In this document: in pieces, positions 15,897 to 24,359 of the stretch | Numbering within the stretch: the first letter of the stretch is position 1 | How the letters are laid out: each line of letters begins with the position of its first letter | Source of the DNA: Actinomadura viridilutea | GTDB lineage: Bacteria > Actinomycetota > Actinomycetes > Streptosporangiales > Streptosporangiaceae | DNA length: 64,000 bases | Direction: 5' to 3' | Assembly: GCA_003001795.1 (NCBI GenBank) | Contig: PVNI01000015.1 | Coordinates: 106,321-170,320, forward strand | The notes under the pieces: model-generated | What the model was told of the DNA's origin: nothing | The model's input: the letters and a program-made list of their open reading frames with translations, nothing else | Databases searched by the model: none | Program-made: the position numbers and the translations under genes

Positions 15897-17084
15897 TCAG
15901 GCCGTGGAGAAGACCTGATCGCTGATCATCCGGGCGGCGCCGATGACGCCCGCGGTGGACTCCAGCTCCGACAGCACGATGGGCAGGTTGCCGGTGGCCA
16001 GCGGGGCGGACCTGCGGTAGACGACGCTGCGGATCTCGGCGAGCAGGGTGTGGCCGAGCCCGGCCACGCCGCCGGCGATGATGACCAGTCCGGGGTTGAA
16101 GAAGCTGACCAGGCTGGCCAGGACCTGGCCGACGCGGCGGCCGCCCTCGCGGATCATCTCCACCGCCACCGGGTCGCCGGCCTGCGCGGCGGCGGCCACG
16201 TCCGCGGCGGTGACCTCGCCCGCCTCGGCCAGCCGCTCGGCGAGGAACGGCGAGCGGGCCGAGCGCGCGGCGACGAGGGCGTCGCGGGCCAGCGCGGCGC
16301 CGCCGAAATAGGCCTCCAGGCACCCGATGTTGCCGCAGGCGCACACCGGCCCGTCGTCGTCGACGCGGATGTGCCCGATGTCGCCCGCGCAGCCGGACAC
16401 CCCGCGGTAGATGGCGGAGTTGACCACGATGCCGCAGCCGATGCCCGTGCCGATCTTGACGAGCAGGAAGTCCTCGACCGACCGGGCCAGGCCCGCGTGC
16501 AGCTCGCCGAGCGCCATGATGTTGACGTCGTTGTCGACGAGCACGGGGCAGCCGAGCTCGCGGCTGACGACCTCGCGCACCGGGTAGCGGTCCCAGCCCG
16601 GCATGATCGGCGGGGCGACCGGGACGCCCTCGCGGAAGCTGACCGGGCCGGGCACCCCGACGCCGGCGCCGTGGATCTCCTCGTACAGGCCCTGCTCGCG
16701 CAGTTTGCCGAGCAGCTCCAGGGCGCGCTCGAGCACGGCCTCGGGGCCCCGGCGGACGTCGCACGGCTCGGCCAGGTGGCCGAGGATCTCCATCTCGCCG
16801 TTGGTCACGGCCACGTCGATGGAGGTGGCGCCGATGTCGATGCCGGCGAAGCGCAGCCGCGACGACAGCCGGACGATGCCCGAGCGGCGGCCGCCCCGGG
16901 AGGCGGCCAGCCCGGCGGACTCGACCATGCCCAGTTCGATCAGCCGGTCGAGCTCGACGGCCAGTTTGGAGCGGGACAGCTGCACCACGTCGCCGAGCTC
17001 GGCGCGGGAGCGCGGGCCGTCGTCGCGGAGCAGGCCGAGCAGACGGGCCTGATGCCCGTTCTCGGGCCGAGCCATCGTCCGCAT
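15897..17084 (-). CDS. ROK-family transcriptional regulator
   Basis: The 395-residue product combines an N-terminal winged helix (S-R-A-E-L-G-D-V-V-Q-L-S-R-S-K-L-A, about 25-50) with a ROK sugar-kinase-like domain. The ROK part shows the ATP-binding D-I-G-A-T-S-I-D, the zinc-binding C-x-C-G-N-x-G-C-L-E-A motif around residue 240, and G-T-G-I-G-C-G-I. Such proteins repress sugar genes and respond to a sugar or sugar phosphate. It is encoded directly upstream of, and in line with, the sugar ABC importer, its probable target. The start is uncertain: an ATG at 17084 is chosen, and the frame is open 34 codons further upstream. Confidence 0.9.
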   Translation of the reverse strand: MRTMARPENGHQARLLGLLRDDGPRSRAELGDVVQLSRSKLAVELDRLIELGMVESAGLAASRGGRRSGIVRLSSRLRFAGIDIGATSIDVAVTNGEMEILGHLAEPCDVRRGPEAVLERALELLGKLREQGLYEEIHGAGVGVPGPVSFREGVPVAPPIMPGWDRYPVREVVSRELGCPVLVDNDVNIMALGELHAGLARSVEDFLLVKIGTGIGCGIVVNSAIYRGVSGCAGDIGHIRVDDDGPVCACGNIGCLEAYFGGAALARDALVAARSARSPFLAERLAEAGEVTAADVAAAAQAGDPVAVEMIREGGRRVGQVLASLVSFFNPGLVIIAGGVAGLGHTLLAEIRSVVYRRSAPLATGNLPIVLSELESTAGVIGAARMISDQVFSTA

Positions 17085-17437
17085 CGCCTCGAACCCCCGC
17101 GTGACCCCCGTGCTTTCGCTCTTAATGCTAGAACCTTCCGTCCCGTAAAAGGCCGAAACCGTGTCACGTCGGCGGCCGACGCCCACGTCACGCGTTCGCG
17201 TACACCTGTTTCGTTCCGGAGACTAACGACTTTTGCGGAACCAGGAAAGCACTTGGCCGATTCTGTGACTAACTTCTCGCACTCTCTGGACAAAGTCGGT
17301 TTCGTGGCCGATCGTGAAGACGCGTACCCCCGAACCGGAAACCACCCCCGACCGACTGACCACGACTGCATCCCGACAGCGCGAACCCACCCCCGCGTTC
17401 CGCTTGGAACGCGGCACCGAGCGAGGAGCGGTTGAAC
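17085..17437. other. 353-bp divergent regulatory gap between ROK and the ebo-type operon
   Basis: No gene is visible. The stretch 17100-17330 is clearly more AT-rich than its surroundings. It holds an imperfectly spaced inverted repeat GTTCCG (17213-17218) / CGGAAC (17236-17241) and a GACTAAC direct repeat at 17221-17227 and 17267-17273. It must contain promoters for the ROK gene leftward and the seven-gene operon rightward. GAGGAG at 17423-17428 serves as ribosome binding site for the ATG at 17438. Confidence 0.55.
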
Positions 17438-18586
17438 ATGAGCGGTACCGGCGTGTGGCTGGCGGGCGCCCGCGGATCGGTGGCGACCACGGCGATCCTC
17501 GGAGCGCTGGCCGTCCGTGCCGGGCTCGCCGAACGCGTCGGACTCGTCTGCGAGGCGCCCGGCTTCCCCGACGGCGGGCTGCCCGCGGTGAGCGACCTGG
17601 TGTTCGGCGGCCACGACCTGGTGGACGTCCCGCTGCTCAAACGCGCCGAGCGGCTGGCCGACGCGGGCGTGGTCCCGCACGGCCTGCCCGCGCGGCTGCG
17701 CGACGACCTGGCCGCCGTCGAGGCCGACATCGTCACCGGCGGCGCCGACGGCCGCACCCGCGACCCGGCCGGGACGCTGCGCCGCCTGGTCGACGACATC
17801 ACCGCCTTCCGCGACCGGCACGGCCTGGACCGCGTCGTGGTGGTGAACGTGACGGCGACCGAACCGCCGACCCCGGCGCGGCCCGAGCACGCCACCCTGG
17901 CCGCCCTGCGGCGCGCGATCGACGCCGGCACGATGGTGCTGCCCGCCAGCGCCTGCTACGCCTACGCGGCGTTCGAGGCGGGCTGCGGGCACGTCGACTT
18001 CACCCCGTCGGTCGGCGCCCGGCTGCCCGCGCTGGCGGAGCTGGCCCGCGAACGCGCCGTCCCGTACGCGGGCAACGACGGCAAGACGGGCGAGACGCTG
18101 GTCAAGGCGGCGCTGGCGCCGATGTTCGCCGGACGCAACCTGCGGGTCGGGTCCTGGGCGGGCACCAACCTGCTGGGCGGCGGCGACGGCGCGAACCTGG
18201 CCGACCCGCAGGCGGCGGCCAGCAAGCTGGACTCCAAGGGCCGCCTGGTCTCCGAGACGCTCGGCTACCCGGTCGAGGGGCCGCTGCACATCGACTACGT
18301 CGCCGACCTGGGCGAGCAGAAGACCGCCTGGGACCACGTGACCTTCCAGGGCTTCCTGGGCGCCCGGATGACGCTGCAGTTCACCTGGCAGGGGTACGAC
18401 TCGGCGCTCGCGGCGCCGCTCGTGCTCGACCTGGCCCGGCTGGTCGCCGCGGCGCACGCGGCCGGGCGCGTCGGTCCCCTGCCGGAGCTCGCCTACTTCT
18501 TCAAGGACCCGATCGGCACGTCGACGCACGACCTGGCCGCGCAGTACGACGCGCTGTGCGCCTTCGCCGCCCGGGGCTGCCGATGA
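17438..18586 (+). CDS. Inositol-3-phosphate synthase-like protein, first gene of the ebo-type operon
   Basis: The 382-residue protein matches myo-inositol-1-phosphate synthases: an N-terminal Rossmann motif G-A-R-G-S-V-A-T-T (9-17), N-V-T-A-T-E mid-protein, G-N-D-G-K-T-G-E-T and the N-L-L-G-G-G-D-G-A-N-L block. The family converts glucose 6-phosphate to inositol 3-phosphate with NAD. Bacteria normally have a separate housekeeping copy for mycothiol and phosphatidylinositol, so this operon copy probably makes a dedicated cyclitol or a related product. ATG 17438 is preferred over TTG 17432 for spacing from GAGGAG. It overlaps the next gene by 4 bp. Confidence 0.88.
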   Translation: MSGTGVWLAGARGSVATTAILGALAVRAGLAERVGLVCEAPGFPDGGLPAVSDLVFGGHDLVDVPLLKRAERLADAGVVPHGLPARLRDDLAAVEADIVTGGADGRTRDPAGTLRRLVDDITAFRDRHGLDRVVVVNVTATEPPTPARPEHATLAALRRAIDAGTMVLPASACYAYAAFEAGCGHVDFTPSVGARLPALAELARERAVPYAGNDGKTGETLVKAALAPMFAGRNLRVGSWAGTNLLGGGDGANLADPQAAASKLDSKGRLVSETLGYPVEGPLHIDYVADLGEQKTAWDHVTFQGFLGARMTLQFTWQGYDSALAAPLVLDLARLVAAAHAAGRVGPLPELAYFFKDPIGTSTHDLAAQYDALCAFAARGCR

Positions 18587-19473
18587 GGGCGCTCGTGGAG
18601 CTGGTGCGGGCGCCCGCCGCGCTGTCCGTACCGGGCGACGTGCTGTCCGGCGCGGCCGCCGCGGGCGGCCTGCGCGAAGTGCGCGGGCCGGCCGGTCTGG
18701 CGGCGGCGTCGGTGTGCCTGTACTGGGCCGGGATGGCCCTCAACGACTATGCCGACCGGCGGCTGGACGCGGTCGAGCGCCCCGAGCGCCCCATCCCGTC
18801 CGGCCGGGTGCGGCCCGGCACGGCGCTCGCGGTGGCGGCCGGGTTGACCGGCGCGGGGGTCGCGCTGGCCGCGGCGGCGGGCGGGCGCCGCTCGCTGCGG
18901 GCGGCCGTCCCGCTCGCCGCCGCCGTCTGGGCCTACGACCTGCTGCTCAAGCCGACGCGCGCGGCCCCGGCCGCGATGGCGCTGTGCCGAGGGCTGGACG
19001 TCATGCTCGGCGCCACCGCCGGCGAGGCCGGGCGGCGGCGGGCGGCGCTGCCCGCCGCGCTGGCCGTCGGCGCGCACACCTACGCCGTCACGCTGCTCAG
19101 CCGCGGCGAAGTGGGCGGGGCGACGCCGCGCCGCGTGGGGCTGGCCGCGGCGGCCGCGGCCCCGGTCGTCCCGCTGGCGCTGGCCCAGATCGCCGGGCGC
19201 GGGCCCGGCGGGGCCGAGACGTCGCGCGTCGCGCGGGGGGTGGCGACGGGCCTGCTCGGCGCGTACGCCGCCGCGGTCGGCGGGCCGCAGGCGGCGGCGG
19301 TGCGGGAACCGAGCGCGGAGCGGATCCGGCGGGCCGTCGGCGCGGGCATTCTGGGCCTGATCCCGCTGCAGGCCGCGCTGACCGCCGCGCGCGGGCATCC
19401 GCTGGCCGGGCTGGCGCTCGTCCCCGCGCATCCCCTGGCCCGGCGGCTGACGCGGAAGGTGTCCCCGACATGA
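18583..19473 (+). CDS. UbiA-family prenyltransferase (EboC-like, SCO3242 type)
   Basis: The 296-residue integral membrane protein has several hydrophobic helices and the UbiA aspartate motif N-D-Y-A-D-R-R-L-D near residues 50-58, which binds the prenyl diphosphate through magnesium. A later Y-D-L-L-L-K-P-T matches the second UbiA signature. UbiA enzymes attach an isoprenoid chain to an acceptor inside the membrane. In cyanobacterial and pseudomonad ebo clusters, EboC holds this role. It overlaps both neighbours by 4 bp (ATGA), so it is translated together with the inositol-phosphate-synthase-like protein, a plausible source of the acceptor. Confidence 0.87.
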   Translation: MRALVELVRAPAALSVPGDVLSGAAAAGGLREVRGPAGLAAASVCLYWAGMALNDYADRRLDAVERPERPIPSGRVRPGTALAVAAGLTGAGVALAAAAGGRRSLRAAVPLAAAVWAYDLLLKPTRAAPAAMALCRGLDVMLGATAGEAGRRRAALPAALAVGAHTYAVTLLSRGEVGGATPRRVGLAAAAAAPVVPLALAQIAGRGPGGAETSRVARGVATGLLGAYAAAVGGPQAAAVREPSAERIRRAVGAGILGLIPLQAALTAARGHPLAGLALVPAHPLARRLTRKVSPT

Positions 19474-20300
19474 CGCTGCGGTTCGGCTACGGCACCAACG
19501 GCTTCCCCGACCACCGGCTCGACGACGCGCTGGCGGTGCTGGCGGACCTGGGGTACGACGGCGTCGCGCTCACCCTCGACGTGCGGCACCTCGACCCGTT
19601 CGCGCCCGACCTGCCGCGCGCCGTCGACCGCGTCGCGGCCCGCCTGGACGCGCTGGGCCTGTCGGTGGTGATCGAGACGGGGGCGCGGTACCTGCTGGAC
19701 CCGTGGCGCAAGCACCAGCCGACGCTGCTGTCGGCGGACGGCGCGGACCGCCGCGTCGACCTGCTGCTGCGGGCCGTGCGCATCGCCGCCGATCTCGGCG
19801 CGCAGGCGATGTCGTTCTGGAGCGGCGCGGCCGTCGGGTCCGATCCGCCGGACGTCCTGTGGGATCGGCTGACGCGCGGCTGCGAGCGGGTGCTGCGCCT
19901 GGCCGACGAGCGGGACGTGACGCTGGCGTTCGAACCCGAGCCCGGGATGTTCGTCGACACCATCGACGGCTACGAGCGGCTCGCCGCGCGGCTCGGCGCC
20001 CCGGCGCGCTTCGGGATCATGCTCGACATCGGGCACTGCCGGTGCCTGGAGCCCGAGCCGGTGCCCGACTGCGTGCGCCGGGCCGGGCCGCGGCTGACGG
20101 GCGTGCAGATCGAGGACATGCGGCGGGGCGTGCACGAGCACCTGGAGTTCGGCGCCGGCGAGATCGACTTCCCGCCGGTGATGAAGGCGCTGGAGGAGAC
20201 CGGCTACACGGGGCTGGTCTCGGTGGAGCTGCCCCGGCACGGCCACGACGCGCCGGGGGCCGCCCGCCGCTCGCTGGAGTTCCTCAAGGAGGTCTCATGA
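19470..20300 (+). CDS. Sugar phosphate isomerase/epimerase-like TIM-barrel protein
   Basis: This 276-residue protein is a xylose isomerase-like TIM barrel: F-G-Y-G-T-N-G-F-P at the N-terminus, L-G-Y-D-G-V-A-L-T-L-D, S-V-V-I-E-T-G-A-R-Y, L-A-F-E-P-E-P-G-M-F, I-M-L-D-I-G-H-C, and a final V-S-V-E-L-P-R-H-G-H. Acidic and histidine residues at strand ends could bind a divalent metal. No signal peptide is present. It is one of two TIM barrels in the operon (the other is EboE-like at 21816), suggesting two steps on related carbohydrate or cyclitol intermediates. Confidence 0.86.
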   Translation: MTLRFGYGTNGFPDHRLDDALAVLADLGYDGVALTLDVRHLDPFAPDLPRAVDRVAARLDALGLSVVIETGARYLLDPWRKHQPTLLSADGADRRVDLLLRAVRIAADLGAQAMSFWSGAAVGSDPPDVLWDRLTRGCERVLRLADERDVTLAFEPEPGMFVDTIDGYERLAARLGAPARFGIMLDIGHCRCLEPEPVPDCVRRAGPRLTGVQIEDMRRGVHEHLEFGAGEIDFPPVMKALEETGYTGLVSVELPRHGHDAPGAARRSLEFLKEVS

Positions 20301-20944
20301 CGCGCGAGGAGGTGCGCGCCGAGCTGGCGGCGGCGCTCGAGCCGGCGCTGACCGCCGAGGCGTCGGCCTGGCTGGCCGACGCGCGCAAGCGGATCGCCGG
20401 GGACGCCGACGCCGCGGCGGTGCTGCTGCCCGCGGCGGGGCGCCGCTGCGGCCGCGACCCGCGGCCCCTGTCCGTCGGCGACGCGGCGTCCGGCGGCCTG
20501 CCCTGGACGGTGGAGGACGCGGCGCGCGTGCTGATGCTGCTGGAACTGCCCTGCACCGGTGACGCGCTGGCCGCGCGGCTCGACGACCTCTACTGGCACG
20601 GCGACGCGAACGAGCGCAGGGCCGTGCTGCGGTCGCTGGACGCGTTGGGGGCGGAGGTCGGCGACGCCGCGCTGCCGCTGCTGAACGACGCGCTGCGCAC
20701 CAACGACACCCGGCTGGTGGCCGCCGCCCTCGGCCGGTACGGGGCGGAGCGGCTGCCCGCCCACAACTGGCGGCAGGCCGTGCTGAAGTGCGTGTTCGTC
20801 GGCGTGCCGCTGTCCGTCGTGGCCGGTCTGGACGACCGCGCCGACGGCGAGCTGACCCGGATGATGACCGACTACGCGCGCGAGCGCACCGCCGCAGGCC
20901 GCGACGTCCCCGCGGACGTGGCCCGTTTCCTGGAGGTCCGGTGA
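20297..20944 (+). CDS. EboA domain-containing protein
   Basis: The 215-residue product matches the EboA family, a helical protein known almost only from ebo clusters and without known activity. Supporting segments are L-P-A-A-G-R-R-C-G-R near the N-terminus, W-T-V-E-D-A-A-R-V-L-M-L-L, the Y-W-H-G-D-A-N-E-R-R-A-V-L-R-S-L stretch around 100, and V-L-K-C-V-F-V-G-V-P-L near 165. AAGGAGG lies four bases before the ATG, which overlaps the previous stop. The next gene starts at its stop (GTGA), so stoichiometric production is likely. Confidence 0.82.
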   Translation: MTREEVRAELAAALEPALTAEASAWLADARKRIAGDADAAAVLLPAAGRRCGRDPRPLSVGDAASGGLPWTVEDAARVLMLLELPCTGDALAARLDDLYWHGDANERRAVLRSLDALGAEVGDAALPLLNDALRTNDTRLVAAALGRYGAERLPAHNWRQAVLKCVFVGVPLSVVAGLDDRADGELTRMMTDYARERTAAGRDVPADVARFLEVR

Positions 20945-21795
20945 GAATCTTCGACCCGCACATCCACATGACCTCGCGTACGACCGACGACTACGAGCGG
21001 ATGTACGAGGCCGGGGTGCGCGCGCTGGTGGAGCCGGCGTTCTGGCTCGGCCAGCCGCGCACGTCGGTCGGCTCGTTCGTGGACTACTTCGACGGGCTGG
21101 TGGGTTGGGAGCCGTTCCGCGCCGCGCAGTTCGGCATACGGCACCACTGCACGATGGCGCTCAACCCCAAAGAGGCCAACGACCCGCGTTGCCGTCCCGT
21201 ACTGGAGCTGCTCCCCCGCTACCTGGAGAAGGACGGGGTGGTCGCCGTGGGCGAGGTCGGCTACGACTCGATGACCCCGGAGGAGGACGAGGTGTTCGCC
21301 CAGCAGCTCGCCCTCGCCCTGGAGCACGACCTGCCCGTCCTGGTGCACACCCCGCACCGCGACAAGGCGGAGGGCACGCGCCGCTCGCTCGACGTGGTGC
21401 GCGAGTCCGGGCTGCCTCCCGAACGCGTCGTCCTGGACCATCTCAACGAGGTCACCGTGAAGATGGTGGCCGAATCCGGGTGCTGGATGGGGTTCTCCAT
21501 CTACCCCGACACCAAGATGGACGAGGACCGCATGGTGGCGATCCTGCGCGAATACGGCACCGAGCGGATGCTGGTGAACTCGGCGGCCGACTGGGGGCGC
21601 AGCGATCCGCTCAAGACCCGGCGCACCGGGGACGCCATGCTCGCCGCGGGCTTCACCGAGGACGACGTGGACCGCGTGCTGTGGCGCAATCCGGTGGAGT
21701 TCTACGGCCAGAGCGGGCGGTTGACGCTGGACGCGCCCCTCGATCCCGGGACGCTGTTCGAGGGCAACTCGGTGCTGCGCGGCACGCCCGCCTGA
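20941..21795 (+). CDS. TatD-family metal-dependent hydrolase (EboB-like)
   Basis: The 284-residue product is an amidohydrolase-superfamily TIM barrel: D-P-H-I-H-M near the N-terminus supplies the first metal pair, and further candidate ligands are in G-E-V-G-Y-D, V-L-V-H-T-P-H and V-L-D-H-L-N-E, ending with N-S-A-A-D-W-G-R. TatD relatives are often nucleases, but in ebo clusters (EboB) a small-molecule hydrolysis is more likely. The GTG start overlaps the stop of EboA. A 20-bp gap to the next gene is the only break in the otherwise overlapping operon. Confidence 0.86.
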   Translation: MRIFDPHIHMTSRTTDDYERMYEAGVRALVEPAFWLGQPRTSVGSFVDYFDGLVGWEPFRAAQFGIRHHCTMALNPKEANDPRCRPVLELLPRYLEKDGVVAVGEVGYDSMTPEEDEVFAQQLALALEHDLPVLVHTPHRDKAEGTRRSLDVVRESGLPPERVVLDHLNEVTVKMVAESGCWMGFSIYPDTKMDEDRMVAILREYGTERMLVNSAADWGRSDPLKTRRTGDAMLAAGFTEDDVDRVLWRNPVEFYGQSGRLTLDAPLDPGTLFEGNSVLRGTPA

Positions 21796-21815
21796 CCTCG
21801 CGGAGGACGCGCATC

Positions 21816-22964
21816 ATGCGGCTGCGTCATCGCGACGGCACCGTCGTGCATCTCGCCTACTGCGCCAACGTCCACCCGGCCGACGACTTCCCCGGCATCC
21901 TCGACAGGCTGCACCGGTACGCGATACCGGTGCGGCGCCGTCTGGGTGTGCCGCGGCTGTCGGTGGGGTTGTGGCTGCCCCGCCCTGTGGCGGCGGCGCT
22001 CGCAGCCGATCCCGGTGCGTTGGACAAGCTGCGCGCCGCCCTTTCCGAAGGCGGCCTGGAGGTGGTGACGCTCAACGGGTTCCCCTACGCGGGCTTCGGC
22101 AAGGAGGTCGTCAAGACCGACGTGTACCTGCCCGACTGGGCCGACCCGGACCGCCTCGCGTACACGCTCGACCTTGCGGCGGTGCTCGCCGCGTTGCTGC
22201 CGGACGACGTCGTCCGCGGCAGCGTCTCGACGCTCCCCCTGGGCTGGGCGCCATGGTGGGACGCCGAGCGGCAGGACCGGGCGCGCCGCCACCTGGACGA
22301 GCTCGCCGCGGGGCTGGCCGACCTGGAGCGGCGCACCGGACGGACCATACGGGTCGGCCTGGAGCCTGAGCCCGGCTGCGTCGTGGAGACCACGGCGGAC
22401 GCCGCCCGCCTCCTCAACGGCGTGGACACTGCGCGGCTGGGCGTCTGCCTGGACACGTGCCATCTCGCCGTCGAGTTCGAAGACCCGGGCGAGGCGCTGG
22501 CCCGCTTGGACGCGGCCGGGCTGCCGGTGGTGAAGACCCAGGCGTCCGCCGCGCTGCACGCCTCCGACCCGTCGGCGGCGCGGAAGGCGCTCGAAACGTT
22601 CGCCGAGCCGCGCTACCTGCACCAGACACGGGCGCACACGGCCGAGGGCGTGCTCCGTGCGGACGACCTGCCGGATGCGCTCAACGACGGCCTGCCGGCG
22701 CACGGGCCCTGGCGTGTCCACTTCCACCTTCCCCTCCACGCGGATCCGCCCGCGCCGCTCTCCAGCACCCGCACCGTTCTCGGCGCCGCGCTGGACGCCC
22801 TGCTGGGCGGTCCGGCGGCGCGCACCGACCACGTCGAGGTGGAGACCTATACCTGGACCGTGCTGCCGGGCGACCGGCCGGACCTGGTCGACGGCATCGC
22901 CGCCGAGCTCGGCTGGACCCGCGACCGGCTGCTCGGGCTCGGGCTCACCGAGGAGAACGCATGA
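21816..22964 (+). CDS. Metabolite traffic protein EboE-like TIM barrel
   Basis: The 382-residue protein shows the EboE layout, a longer member of the xylose isomerase-like fold: L-A-Y-C-A-N-V-H-P near residues 13-21, V-T-L-N-G-F-P-Y-A-G-F, S-T-L-P-L-G-W, V-G-L-E-P-E-P-G-C-V, V-C-L-D-T-C-H-L-A-V, and H-F-H-L-P-L-H-A near 305-312. EboE is required with other Ebo proteins for correct delivery of scytonemin precursors in cyanobacteria; its chemistry is unknown. The ATG at 21816 has CGGAGG upstream. It overlaps the EboF-like gene by 4 bp. Confidence 0.85.
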   Translation: MRLRHRDGTVVHLAYCANVHPADDFPGILDRLHRYAIPVRRRLGVPRLSVGLWLPRPVAAALAADPGALDKLRAALSEGGLEVVTLNGFPYAGFGKEVVKTDVYLPDWADPDRLAYTLDLAAVLAALLPDDVVRGSVSTLPLGWAPWWDAERQDRARRHLDELAAGLADLERRTGRTIRVGLEPEPGCVVETTADAARLLNGVDTARLGVCLDTCHLAVEFEDPGEALARLDAAGLPVVKTQASAALHASDPSAARKALETFAEPRYLHQTRAHTAEGVLRADDLPDALNDGLPAHGPWRVHFHLPLHADPPAPLSSTRTVLGAALDALLGGPAARTDHVEVETYTWTVLPGDRPDLVDGIAAELGWTRDRLLGLGLTEENA

Positions 22965-24328
22965 CCACACCGCTCGTGGTGCTCGACGTCGTGGGCCTCA
23001 CCCCGCGGCTGCTGACGCACATGCCCAACCTGTCCAAGCTGGCCGCCGACGGCTTCCAGGCGGAGCTCGGCACCGTGCTGCCCGCCGTGACGTGCTCGGT
23101 GCAGTCCACCTTCCTCACCGGGGAGATGCCCAGCGGGCACGGGATCGTCGCCAACGGCTGGTACTTCCGCGAGCTGGGCGAGGTGTTCCTGTGGCGGCAG
23201 CACAACGCCCTCGTCGGCGGCGAGAAGGTGTGGCACGCGCTGCGGAAGCGCCACCCCGGCTACACCGTCGCCAACGTGTGCTGGTGGTACGCCATGGGCG
23301 CCGACGTCGACTGGACCGTGACGCCCCGTCCCATCTACTACGCCGACGGGCGCAAGGAACCCGACTGCTACACCCACCCGCCTTCGCTGCACGACCGGCT
23401 CACCTCGCGCCTGGGCGACTTCCCGTTGTTCACCTACTGGGGGCCGCGCGCCGGGTTGTCGTCGTCCCGCTGGATCTGCCGTGCCGCCCGGATGCTGCTG
23501 GAGGAGGAGCGTCCCGACCTCACCCTCGTCTACCTGCCGCACCTGGACTACGACCTGCAGCGGTACGGCCCCGACGACCCCCGCGCCGCGCGGGCCGCGG
23601 CCGAGTTGGACGAACTGATCGGCCCTCTGCTGGCGGCGGCGCGCGCCCGGGGCGCGACGACGGTGGCGTTGTCGGAGTACGGCATCACCTCCGTGTCGCG
23701 TCCGGTGGAGATCAACCGGGTGCTGCGCCGCGCGGGCCTGCTGCACGTCTACACCCAGGACGGCATGGAGTACCTGGACCCGTGGACGTCCCGGGCGTTC
23801 GCCGTGGCCGACCACCAGATCGCGCACGTGTACGTCCGGGACCCGTCGGACGTCCCCCGCGTCCGCGCGCTGCTCGACGAGCTGGACGGCGTGGAGCAGG
23901 TCCTCGACGAGGCGGGCAAGGCCGAGGCGGGACTGGACCACGAACGTTCCGGCGAGCTCGTCGCGATCGCCGAGCCCGACGCGTGGTTCGCCTACTACTA
24001 CTGGCTGGACGACGCCCGCGCCCCCGACTTCGCCCGGCTCGTCGAGATCCACCGCAAGCCCGGCTACGACCCGGCCGAGCTGTTCATGGATCCCGACGAC
24101 CGGACCGTCCAGCTGCGCGCCGCGCTGGCCCTGGCCCGCAAGAAGCTCGGCATGCGCTACCTGATGAACGTCGTCCCGCTCCACGGGAGGCTGGTGCGCG
24201 GCAGCCACGGGCGGCTGCCCGCCGATCCGGCGGACGGGCCGGTGCTGCTGTGCTCCGATCCGTCGGCGGCCCGGGAGCGGTACCACGCCACCGAGGTCAA
24301 GCAGCTGCTGATCGACCTGAGCACCTGA
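22961..24328 (+). CDS. Nucleotide pyrophosphatase/alkaline phosphatase-superfamily protein (EboF-like)
   Basis: The 455-residue product belongs to the phosphodiesterase/nucleotide pyrophosphatase branch of the alkaline phosphatase superfamily. It has V-V-L-D-V-V-G near the start, a nucleophile region with P-A-V-T-C-S-V-Q-S-T-F near 41-51, the G-H-G-I-V-A-N-G-W turn, Y-L-P-H-L-D-Y-D (two metal ligands), and V-A-D-H-Q-I-A-H late. Metal-coordinating D and H residues are retained, so it is probably active, cleaving a phosphodiester or pyrophosphate. There is no signal peptide. It closes the operon; the next gene has its own promoter-like box. Confidence 0.86.
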   Translation: MTTPLVVLDVVGLTPRLLTHMPNLSKLAADGFQAELGTVLPAVTCSVQSTFLTGEMPSGHGIVANGWYFRELGEVFLWRQHNALVGGEKVWHALRKRHPGYTVANVCWWYAMGADVDWTVTPRPIYYADGRKEPDCYTHPPSLHDRLTSRLGDFPLFTYWGPRAGLSSSRWICRAARMLLEEERPDLTLVYLPHLDYDLQRYGPDDPRAARAAAELDELIGPLLAAARARGATTVALSEYGITSVSRPVEINRVLRRAGLLHVYTQDGMEYLDPWTSRAFAVADHQIAHVYVRDPSDVPRVRALLDELDGVEQVLDEAGKAEAGLDHERSGELVAIAEPDAWFAYYYWLDDARAPDFARLVEIHRKPGYDPAELFMDPDDRTVQLRAALALARKKLGMRYLMNVVPLHGRLVRGSHGRLPADPADGPVLLCSDPSAARERYHATEVKQLLIDLST

Positions 24329-24359
24329 ATCCGAAGGGGATTCCGGCTACTCTGCCACG

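Noticed and set aside
15643..16764. N-terminal extension of the ABC ATPase frame to 886 codons
   Set aside because: It overlaps the ROK gene in another frame, lacks homology and is separated from the ATPase by an AT-rich regulatory stretch and a clear ribosome binding site.
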